Shown here: positions 1-10,400 of the stretch, piece after piece | How positions within the stretch are numbered: position 1 is the first letter of the stretch | Layout: each line of letters starts with the position of its first letter | Origin: Heliocidaris tuberculata | Taxonomy: Eukaryota > Echinodermata > Echinoidea > Camarodonta > Echinometridae | Length of the DNA stretch: 64,000 bases | Direction of reading: 5' to 3' | Assembly: GCA_025618425.1 (NCBI GenBank) | Contig: CM046846.1 | Coordinates: 2,650,642-2,714,641, forward strand | Made by a program: the position numbers and the translations under genes | The notes under the pieces: model-generated | Seen by the model: the letters and a program-made list of their open reading frames with translations, nothing else | Databases searched by the model: none | Told to the model about the DNA's origin: nothing

Positions 1-424
1 CAGGTGATTGGTACACTTTAAGTATAATTCCCCATAAGATGGATGTATGGCAAGATAATGTCTGAACTTGGTCAATATTTCACTCTAACTTCATGAAGCC
101 AATTTTTTTTTTTTTTTCACTGTTATTTCATATTGTTATTTGACCAGGGTATGCTGGGGTTTAATGTAAGAAATCTCAAGTTACAGATATTGCTGATCAT
201 TTTGATTACCCTATGTTAAGTGGGGATAAGAAGAAACAACAGAATACATAGTTTTTATGGTGTATTTTTTTTCTCCTTTTCTTTTATTTCATACTTATTT
301 CATTTTAGTAGTTTGTATTAAACTCTATAGTTGCTTATACTGCCCCTGAGATTTCTGTACTGCCCAGATTTAGGAAACAGATAAGGGGATGATAAATAAA
401 ATTATCTTGTCAATTTGATTTCAG

Positions 425-3400
425 CCACCCCTCTTGAGTTCCTGTTTTCTGAAGAGCTGGGTCTGGTATTAGAGACTAATCAGTCAGATGCAGAGACTGT
501 ATGTAGGAAGTATGCAGACCAGGGTGTCACATGTAGTGTTATAGGTTATTCATGTGGACAGGCAGCTGAGGCCAAGGTCGGTTTAAACATTGTTAGTCAT
601 CACGAGTTTGTTATTAAAGGGAAAGTCCACCCTGATTACAAGTTGGTTTTAAAAGGAGCAGAAAAATTAAAGAAACAGATCAGTGAAGTTTTGAGCAAAA
701 TCCGATAAGAAATAAGAAATCAAACGCAAAAACAGGCAACTCCGTGAAGTATCTTGCGAGCTCCTTTACCATTTGCCCTATATCCCAAAAATCATTAATT
801 TCCATTTTCTCTATAGAAAATATTCAATCATACATGCACCTTAGATATAATCATTGCTCATATGTTTTTACACAAAATCTGAATGAAACAAATATATTCC
901 TTCATCAAAAACTGAGAAAATGAAAATTTATGAGATTTTCCGTACTGAGCAAATGGGAGAGGATAAGTTGCGGAGTTGCCAGTTTGTGTTTGATTGATTA
1001 CAATTTCAAAAATTCATATTCTTATTTCTTGTCAGATTTTGCTCAAACTTTCACTAATCTGTTTCTCTCATTTTGCTTCTTTTTTTTTTTTTTCAAATGA
1101 ACTTAATACCAGGGTGGGCTTTCCCTTGAAAGTGAACAAAAAGTATAGGTTGCATGAATGATTTGATGTTGAGGGTGCATATGTCCTTAGGAAAGGGCAT
1201 GTTTAATCTTCTGCAAAGGACATAGTAAATTGGAATCTGATAGGATTTATTCCTTTGAATGTACTGTGTGCTGATGATCACAACAGGTGTTACAGCTAGG
1301 ATCAGGGCAGTAATTTCTGGAGTGCATTGAGATGTTCTTTAATATTTATTGCTTGTGTTTTCTACAAAAAAAGATATATGTTTACACTTGTAATCTCCCG
1401 ATTCTCAGATCGTGATCAACCTAAATGGCAGTACTGTCTTGGATGATTCAATGACACGCCTACGTGATGTTTGGGAGGCTACAAGCTACCAGCTAGAGCG
1501 TCTCCAGACCAACCAAGCCTGCGTGGTGGAGGAGGAGGCCCAGCTCAAGAATAGGAAAGCACCCCCTTACAAGTTGACCTTTGACCCTCAACCTGCAAGT
1601 CCAATAAACTTGACAAGTGAGTGTTCCATGTTGATGATATTTTCCGTAAACTATTGTATCAGTTATAAATATACAATCTTCACCGTGAAAGATTGCCATG
1701 TTACTAACATTCATCACTTAAGTGCTTGCTCGAGTTGCCATTTTGGCTGATTACACTCCTTATTAAATGAGCTTCATTTCACAATGGAAAAAAAAAAAGT
1801 TTTTTGAAATAAGATATCATGTGGTAAACTCTTAATTCAAATTATACTATTCATGATACTTTTAAATATTTGTGGGTTTATCAGTAGAGTTATGACAGCC
1901 CAAGTTTTGTGCCATATCAAAAATAGGTGTGGGGGGAGGTAGGAATTGATTCTGTCAGACATTCAGCTGTTCCTAGAACAACTACAAAAATGAACATATT
2001 CAACTACTCTAAAGCAATCTTCCAGCATGGTAAAAGTTGAAGAATCACCTCTATCATTTTTCTGTCATTTTAGGTCGTCCCAAGGTTGCTGTGATCCGTG
2101 AAGAAGGGAGCAACGGTGATCGAGAGATGCTAGCATCGTTCCACATGGCTGGATTTGAAGCATGGGATGTTAACATGCAAGACTTGGCAAGCGGGACTCT
2201 TTCTCTGAAGAACTTTAGAGGGGTGGCGTTTGTGGGAGGTTTCAGCTTTGCCGATGTCATGGGTTCTGCTAAAGGTTTGTAGTTGTAGCCATGGACGTTT
2301 GAGCTTTCCGTTTTATATTCTTACATGGTTTACACATGAACTAATTGAGCTCTATCCAAGAGCAAGAGAAAGTGTTAATTCTAGCCTCGTTCACATGTCT
2401 TGGTTAACCACTTTAAAAAACTCAGAAGCAAAATAAATGCATTTCACTTGTAAATAAATGGCAGATTGAGGTTTTTAAAAAAAAGTAGCTGCATACAACA
2501 AAAGCCGCTAAGCATACTTTTAATACTTTTGTGTGTGTTAATAGATACAAACATGTGAAGCGCAGTACACTTATGTAATTTAATTTTTACACACTGGATT
2601 AACATGTCATGGTTGAATGAGGCTTTATGCTATGTTGTAAACCATGGAATCTGAACCAAAATAATTTTTTTACAAAGATTTTTTAGAAATTCAGTTTATC
2701 CTCCTTCCCAATTAGTGGAAACTCGCTATAAAGAGCTCTGATATAACAAGATTCCTGATATAACAAGTTAATTTTAGCGGTCCCAGGTCTTAATGTTCCT
2801 TTTTTTTTTTTTTTTAACCCCGATATAACAAGGTAATTTTCATGGTCCTAAGGTCCTTGTTATTAGTGAGTTTCCACTGTAGTTATATAGAGATTTATGA
2901 CTTTTCTCAAGTTTCTTTACTTTTATTCCAAATTTTGACAGGATGGGCAGCAGCCATCCTGTACAACCCTGTGGTGCGAGCAGAGTTTGCTGCCTTCAGA
3001 GCCAGAACAGATACCTTCTCATTAGGTGTGTGTAATGGATGTCAGCTGATGGGTCTGCTAGGATGGGTGGCTCCTGATGAGGCTCAGACTGATAGTAATC
3101 AAGGTAGGTCAAGAGGAAGATGTTTGGCAGAGATGCCAACTTGGATGTATGACATTTGCTCCTGCGACAATTGCTCTGGTCTAACTTTGCCATGCTAATC
3201 ACAAACCTAAACATAAACCTAACCCTAACCCTAATCCTAATCTTCACATTGTCCTGACCAATAAACCAAATCATGGCCTTGACCTTAACCTTTGACCTTT
3301 CAAGATATAGACTGTGGAGCAAATGTCGTCACCCCGCCAACTTCTAATCCACAATCCAATCAAATAAGTACTTGGAGAGCGCCTTTTTCCTCGCAGTTAC

Positions 3401-6021
3401 AAAGCACTTCATAATACAGTGGAACCTCATTATAAACAACACTGTTATAACAAACTCTAGTTATAACAAGGTAATTTTTGTCGGTCCCACTTCTTTGTAT
3501 TTTAATGGTTTTTATCCCTGATATAACAAGGTTTCGATATAAGGAGGTAATTTCCTTGGTCCCAAGGAGTTTGTTATAACGAGGTTCCAGACAGTTTTAG
3601 GGATTAATATTCAGATACATGTACAGTATTTTCAAGATAATATTTGACATGTGTTAAAGGCAGATAAGTGAGAATTACACTCACACAACACACAACATAT
3701 TTCTGAAAGAATGACTAACTGTTTTAAATAATGTATAATATATTTCAAAGAAATATTTTAATTATCACACATAATCAAAGATTTGTATAAGCTATATCGT
3801 AGTTTATAATTGAAGAATAAAAGAAATTTTATAACTGATGCAAGTTACTTCCTTTTATAATGACTTCTGTTTCCCCATAGTTCATGAGGGAGATCTGTAC
3901 TTTTTATGTAATTTATACTTGGATGATATTGATAGCATTGATATTCTATATATAAATATCTTTTATCAGAAAAAAAATATATAACTAACTTGCTTTGAGA
4001 TAAATATGAAAGAAAAAAGGAAAGTACCCTTGTCACCATTGCACACACACAAAAGAGATTATTCCCTTTCATTTAAATGTTTCCACAGTCATGTACATAA
4101 AAAATGAAATTAGTTCTTTGAAAATGCCCATGTCGCTAATTCAGCCCACTAATGAAGGAGGTATTATGTTTTTGAATTGTCCTTTCCTTATCTCTGACAA
4201 AATACAATTCATTCATAATTTGGAAACTATGAAAGGAGTTGAAAATAGAGTCGTCTCAAGTATGTCAAAGCATGAAAAAGTTTATCCTTTGTCAATCAAA
4301 AAAAATGAAAGTCATATTACTGCCATTTAAATTGATATTATTCAGGCAAACCTAGCTGAAGTATATATCTATATATTAGCATTGGCATTGGCGTTTTAAG
4401 CCAACGACCCGGGTTCGATTCCCGGCAGAGACATTTTTTCAACCTTTGCAAAAATTTCAAAAAGGGAGGACAGCTCAGGAGAACTTTGATTTAAGCTACG
4501 CAACCATTATTCTCTCATCTTCATTTCTCACAATTTATATATATATATAAATATATATAAAAAGGTACGTTGTAAAAGAAACAATTTCTTTTACTTCACA
4601 TCTATGCAAATATAATTGATTTCCAAAAATAATTTAATTTGTCATTTCAGCTGCATGCAAGCAGGGAGTACTACTAGACCACAATAATTCTGAGCGATAT
4701 GAGTCCAGGTTTGTGACAGTCAAGATCCAGGAGAGTCCTTCCATCATGCTACAAGGAATGCAGGATTCTATCCTAGGCATCTGGGTAGCTCATGGAGAAG
4801 GTATGTTTTAGGTTTGAGAGTTTGAGAAATATGTAATGCTTTTTATAGGTAAAAGTTCACTTCATTTTGCATTATGTCGTTATACTGAAAATTTGAGAAA
4901 AATATAAATTATTCCCAATTTGAAAAGAGCACCATAAAGCGGATTTTCTTAGATACTGTTTGCTTACGGAACAAATGACATTCTCCATTTTTCAAATATT
5001 ACTCATTTTCACCTGTTGGTATGCTTCAAACAAGAATTTTCACAAATACAGATACTTTTTAACATTTAATATAAATTCATCTGGGTCAGCCTTCTGATTT
5101 TTCTGATGTACACATTCCTTATTACAGAACTTTCTATAGTTCAATATATTTGGACGTAATGAATTAAACATTGCAATATACTTGTAGAGTAGATAATGAT
5201 GCTGCAGGATACACACACAAAAAAAAAAATCATGTTAATAGTTATCACTAGATGGCCAAAGAAGTCTGGTCTTGAGGTTTTATTGCATTGCTCTCATTTC
5301 ATTCATAAATTTTAATTTACAAGTGATTTTATTCACTTCCACTGAAATGAATATTGCATTTTAAATTTGTCACAAATATGGTCACTTTCATGACAGCCCA
5401 GTTTCTTGTTCTACATAATTCATAACTCTGAGGAATGTTAGTGGAGATTATAGATGAGGTTCCATGACATTTGCTCCTGTGACAGTTGCTCCGGTCTAAC
5501 TTTGCTATGTTAAACCTAACCCTAATCCTAATCTTCACATTGTCCTGAACAAAAAACCAAATCATGACCTTGACCTTAACCTTCGACCTTTCGAGATATG
5601 GACGGCAGAGCAAATGTCGCAGGAGCAAATGTCGCAGGAGCAAATGTTGTGTCACCATAAATGAATGCTTTTTTGATATATCTTGTACTGTCTTCTTTTC
5701 ATTGCAGGCAAGATGAAGTTTGCCAACGAGGCCATCCACTCCTCTGTCCTCTCTAACGCTCTTGCTCCTGTCCGCTACGTAGATGATGAGGGTGCCCCCA
5801 CCACCCGCTACCCTCTGAATCCCAACGGTTCTCCTGATGGGATAGCAGCTCTCTGCTCACTCGATGGACGTCATCTAGCCATCATGCCTCATCCAGAGCG
5901 TTGCACACAGACCTGGCAGTGGCCTTGGATGCCATCGGACTGGAGAAAGGAGATGAAGGCATCGCCATGGTTACGCATCTTCCAGAATGCATACAAGTGG
6001 TGCCTGGAGAATGAAGCGTAA
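425..6021 (+). CDS. PFAS: Phosphoribosylformylglycinamidine synthase (FGAM synthase), 3' part
   Basis: The product makes FGAM from FGAR, glutamine and ATP in de novo purine synthesis (cytosol). Six exons are visible: 425-576, 1409-1616, 2074-2274, 2942-3103, 4651-4800 and 5708-6021. Their phases join without a break to give the last 394 residues; the 5' exons lie left of the window. In order one reads the end of the synthetase region (GLVLETNQSDAE), a linker, then the class I glutaminase domain: VAVIREEGSNGDRE, the nucleophile cysteine in LGVCNGCQLM, NPNGSP, and the catalytic histidine in IMPHPER. The protein ends in NAYKWCLENEA and TAA. The family is normally about 1300 aa, so this is roughly the C-terminal 30 percent. 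The donor of the first exon (AAG/GTCGGT) is weak; all others are ordinary GT-AG sites. The match to animal PFAS is clear along its whole length. Confidence 0.95.
616..1129. mobile_element. Foldback MITE in PFAS intron (AAAGGGAAAGTC ends), copy 1
   Basis: The left arm begins AAAGGGAAAGTCCACCCTGA and contains GAAAAATTAAAGAAACAGAT. The right arm ends in the reverse complement (GGTGGGCTTTCCCTT), with the same internal motifs inverted. A second, diverged copy lies at 23964-24558. There is no coding capacity, so this is a non-autonomous DNA element. It starts about 40 bp after the weak splice donor at 577. Confidence 0.75.
2714..2880. mobile_element. pogo/Tigger-like MITE, copy 1
   Basis: The inverted ends are AGTGGAAACTCGCTATAAAG and GTGAGTTTCCACTGT, with internal GATATAACAAG repeats. 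It lies in the PFAS intron just before the exon at 2942. Ends of the form CAGTGGAACC with TA flanks are known from pogo/Tigger-type elements; the family call is by similarity of the ends only. Confidence 0.65.
3147..3335. mobile_element. MITE with internal telomere-like CCTAA array, copy 1
   Basis: The ends are inverted: ATGACATTTGCTCCTGCGAC on the left and GAGCAAATGTCGTCACC on the right. The middle holds AACCCTAACCCTAATCCTAA, followed by tracts built on ACCTTGACC. The layout matches the copy at 5463-5656. It lies in a PFAS intron. Confidence 0.65.
3417..3590. mobile_element. pogo/Tigger-like MITE, copy 2
   Basis: The ends are CAGTGGAACCTCATTATAAA and ATAACGAGGTTCCAG. The body has repeated GTTATAACAAGGTAAT and GGTCCCA motifs, as in the other copies. 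It is non-coding and lies in a PFAS intron. Confidence 0.65.
4378..4432 (+). pseudogene. Truncated tRNA-like sequence (anticodon arm and T arm only)
   Basis: An anticodon stem TTGGC/GCCAA closes a 7-nt loop whose central triplet reads TTT (lysine). It is followed by a perfect T arm, CCGGG TTCGATT CCCGG, and then CAGAGAC. No matching 5' acceptor strand (GTCTCTG) or D arm is found upstream, where only AT-rich sequence lies. It is best read as a tRNA pseudogene or the head of a tRNA-derived SINE. Confidence 0.5.
5463..5656. mobile_element. MITE with internal telomere-like CCTAA array, copy 2
   Basis: Same order of parts as the copy at 3147: ATGACATTTGCTCCTG, then AACCTAACCCTAATCCTAAT, then CCTTGACCTTAACC. 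The right end has two to three tandem copies of GAGCAAATGTCGCAG. It lies directly before the last PFAS exon. Confidence 0.65.
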
Positions 6022-6446
6022 AGGAAGAAGATATTTATGACACAATATATTGGAGCATTCACATGTTCAATGGACATTCCATAAGATTCTCTACAAAGGC
6101 ATGAAAAGAAAAAGAACAGTTATTAAAGGATTTGAGTGACTTTTCAGATGCTGCTTTTGTCTTCTACTATTTGCAGCATCTTTGTACTCTTTAGTGGTTG
6201 AAGAACATGGTTATGAAATCAACTAAAAATGGTGTAATCAGTTATAATATTTAGCAGTATTCAATCTATGATACATGTAAGAAATATTCTGTATTTACTA
6301 TGGGCTTATTATAAATACCTCCTTATGTTTAAGTTCCATGTATTAATTAAAACTCAGTACTGTATGCCTGAAATATTTATTCAACTTTAATATTTTAGGC
6401 TATGATTCAAAATCAGTTGAAACACTTGGTAAAATATTCTAAGGAA

Positions 6447-6452
6447 AATAAA
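6447..6452 (+). promoter_or_regulatory. Probable PFAS polyadenylation signal
   Basis: An AATAAA hexamer lies 426 bp past the PFAS stop codon, in AT-rich sequence with no ORF. This distance is normal for a 3' UTR. Use of the site is inferred. Confidence 0.5.
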
Positions 6453-7120
6453 AGTTTTACAAATTTAATAATGGTCATTTTGTCTGTGTTTTGTTAAATG
6501 GCACTTTATACAGAGTAACTTCTCTTTTCACTCACTACATTTGATAATCATTTTTTTTTTACGTTAAGATTTATGCACAGTCCAAGCACATGCAGTTTCA
6601 CTGTTTAATGCACCTATAATTGACCATTATTTCCACATACAAAGCACACTTATTTTTCTAGAATCTATTTTTGGTTTCACTACTTCGGAAAAGATTGTGT
6701 CTGTGTAAATATGTTTAACATGTTGCTTTATTGCCTATAAGAGAAGGTGCTGTATGAATGCTTATTATTTTTCTAAACTACAAGTTTGTAACTGCCACTG
6801 TAATACAATGACAGTGTGATGTTTCTAATATGAAAATGCATCATTACAAAAAAAACTAAAGAAAAGAATATGTATTTACATATCTGTGTCTGGTATTGTG
6901 TATACACTCTTCTATATCACAGAAGCAACAAAAATACAATGTCAAGGAAAAGTTGTTTTTTTTTTAATATTCTGTTCACCATGGTCTGCAGATTATTCTA
7001 TTCTAGATCCAATACATTAATATGGGTTGTTGGACATTCATAATTTATATCCCTTTTTTTTCATAGAGATTGAAATTTGAGCAGGATATGGTAATCTTTA
7101 TTACACATGTGTTTGTATTA

Positions 7121-7297
7121 CAGTGGAAACTCGCTATAAAGAGCTCTGATATAAAGAGATTCCTGATATAACAAGGTAATTTTGCTGGTCCCAGGTCTTT
7201 ATGTTCTTTTGTTTTTTCACCCTGATATAAGGAGATTCCTGATATAACAAGGTAATATTCATGGTCCCAAGGTCCTTGTTATAGCGAGTTTCCACTG
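7121..7297. mobile_element. pogo/Tigger-like MITE, copy 3
   Basis: Ends CAGTGGAAACTCGCTATAAA and AGCGAGTTTCCACTG are flanked by TA on both sides, which fits a TA target duplication. It lies in the space between the convergent PFAS and F-box genes and may be part of the F-box 3' UTR. Confidence 0.75.
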
Positions 7298-7493
7298 TAC
7301 AATATATATAATGTGCACTTATCCAATATCCATTTTTAAGCTGTGCACAAGACACCTGACAAGGTGTATAAAACATGCTACAAATAGACTCAACAAAAAA
7401 CAAATTCAGGGTTTTTTAGCTGGATATTTTGAAATCTTCAGACAAAACAAAAGCACAAACTATTTCTCACTTATATTCAGGGCATTGTTGATC

Positions 7494-10400
7494 TCAGATA
7501 TCCAGTGTGCCAGGTATGTTCCCGTACACTACTTCTTCACCATAGTAGTTCATGATAACAAGGTTGTGTTTTATAGAAACAATCTGAACCAGCATTGCAT
7601 CTGTGATCTGAAAAATAAAAAAATACAAAACAAAAATATGTGTACAATTAACTTTGCATAAGTCGAATCTATTGGGGACCACAAAAAATAGTTTGACTTA
7701 GGATATGTAAATAACACATGTTTTGCATAGTTTGGTCAAAAAAATAGATTCGACTTTGGGGAAAGTTCAACTTATACGATTTTGAGTTATGCAAGGTGTA
7801 TATATAATTTATTATCATATTGATAATATAATAGTGACAGTAGTAATAATTAATAAGGATTTTTTTTTTTTTTCATATTCATACTGACCTACTACTGTGT
7901 ACCTAAGGTGCCTCTTTTAGGCAGATTTGTGTGCTCTACAAGTCCAAAATTAATATTATCAACATAGGAATTTCTTATTAATTTCCAAAATGCTATGTAG
8001 CATAAGTGATAAAGAACTTGGTTGCTTCAAAAACGAAATAGGTGTGCTCCCAAGTCACTTTTAGTGATATACCACTTAAAAACTGAAAATTCTTCAGTCT
8101 AATTTTGCCTTTTAACAGGATTCTCTGTATATCAAAACAAATGAATATTGTTAATAAAATTGTGAAATTCTTTAGTTTTGGATATAGTCTCTTACGAAGG
8201 TGAACAATATGAAATATTCTACTAGCTGCACCATTGAAATTAAATAAGAGGCTTCTGGTGTTTTTGAGTTTTTCTTGTGCTTCTTTTTTTTTTCCTGAAA
8301 AGAAATTTATTTTGTTGTGTATATACGCTATGAAATAAAACACTTTGTGATAAAAAATACTTTTTGTGCACATTTTGTTTGTGTAAACTGTCGTAATGCT
8401 CATCTGGAAATTTTCTTTGATTTTGTAGCACTAATCTTCTCTTTATACTAGGAATAATTAAAACCCCCAAAACTTTGTCCCATAATTTAATTTTTCATAT
8501 GACTTTACACGCAGTGAGTATTAAAATAATTCCTTATCAAGGATTAATGATTGTATGAGCATATAAACATGAATGACATCACAAATAGAAGTTCTGGGCC
8601 CTGTTTCATAAAACTTGTTATCGGTAACAGCTGCCACATTTCTATGACAAATTTGCTCTCAGCCAATCAGATGCAAGGATTTCAGTAGCTTATAACAGTA
8701 ATTACAACTTGTTATTGATAACAAGTTTTATGAAACAGGGCCCAGAACCTCTAGGTTATTTACCCTATTGCACTGTCTAAGGTCAAGGAATTCTAGCTGG
8801 GGTAACTTTGTTGGAATGTCCGCCAGGCAGTGACCAAGAATAGCATGAAGACCAATGAGATCGAGATGTTCCAAATATCTGTAAAGGGGAATGAAACAAG
8901 ACACAAAGGTTAACAACAGGAGAGGTCACAATGACCTTTTAAAAGACGACTCGGTTGTGAATGATGGTGACAATGATAGACCTGCTCCTGATAGGCAGTG
9001 TTCAAGAATTATATCTCACAAAATTCATATTTCTTAGAGTTTCAAGCAAAAAAGTTCATTTCATTTTTTTCACCCCATTATTTATTTGTGATGGTGTCAG
9101 AGTGGAGAACAGATGGGTTTTGAGAATCGAAAGTTAAAAAGAACTTGGCCTTCCTAACAAAGTGGTTTATTTAAATCGGACAATATACTGTGGAACCTCA
9201 TTATAACAAACTACTTGGGACCAAGGAAATTACCACTTTATTTCAAAACCTTGTTATATCTGGGCTAAAAAAACAACAGAATGCAAAGAAGTGGGACCGG
9301 AAAAATTACCTTGTTATAAATGAGTTAGTTATAAGTGTTCTTTATAACGAGGTTCAACTATATCATTAGTTGCCCAGAGCTTTACCTGCAGTTTATAATC
9401 CATGAATATCTCATAAATATAATCTTTGTCTTTATATCTTCTCTTCTCCTTTTTCACTGCGCCATGAGCATCTATTCATGATGGACACCGGCGCATTACA
9501 AGTGTTCATATTATTATTATTATTATTATCTCAGTTTAACAAGAAGTATAGCTGGAATTCAAGTTTAAAGTTCCTTTTTACTGTCAAATTTTGACAACCG
9601 AAACTAATTTAAACCTCCAACCTTATGTTTCACACATTACGCATGGATTTAGGGTGCCATTCAAGGTTTTAGTATTATCGGAGATTGTTCTGGCACTTTA
9701 TTATATATACAACTGTGGCTTAATTAGAAAATACACTTTGCCCTCCATTCCATAACCAAGACAAAAGCTGCTAAACCTTAGCTTTAAAGCAATCATATCC
9801 AGCCACGTACAATGATTTACCTGCAGTTATCCAAGACTTGTACCAAACCAACATCAGTAATAAACCAGCACCATTCAATAGCAAGATGAGTAAGGAGAGG
9901 ACATCTTCACAAAGAAAAAAATATAAAATAGAACATTTTTACATGGTTCAATAAAACAAATCAGTAAAATAGAAGAGTTTGGTAAATGTAACTTTAAACA
10001 CCCGTTTTAATAATGTATAAAAATCTTTCTGCTCCTTAACAATCTGAAAAGTTTTTGTAATTTTTCTCCTCATTCCTTTTCATTTCAAGAAGCAAAAAAA
10101 AAAAAAGAGAACAGATTCTCGACATTTGACGGTACCAGCACACACAAATATCGACAAGTACATCCCTTCCTCTCAATTTTAAAAAGTCAGCAGTCTCCAA
10201 CTTTTTAGAATTATATGCAATCATCATCCTCTCAAATACGGCATATGAAGATTTATTTCTCATTATTTGGATGAGTCCTTTCTCCCCATCACAATAAACG
10301 AGTGATATAGCTTTTCAATATTTATCACCTACAGCACATAACTGACTGTTATTAAAAGAATCATTACCTTGTGGCAATGTTGATAAGACCAGGATCTCGA

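Larger units (their letters stand above)
6022..7493. other. Spacer between convergent PFAS and F-box genes
   Basis: It holds the PFAS 3' UTR (polyadenylation signal at 6447), AT-rich sequence without a credible ORF, and the pogo-like MITE at 7121-7297. A TTTATT at 7097-7102 could be the F-box gene's AATAAA on the minus strand; that assignment is a guess. Confidence 0.5.

Noticed and set aside
8728..8763. F-box protein ending inside the MITE (NLEVLGPVS and stop)
   Set aside because: A GTAAAT donor after CNR at 8764 joins in phase to a clear last exon at 7607-7494 with a typical LRR ending, so the MITE is intronic.
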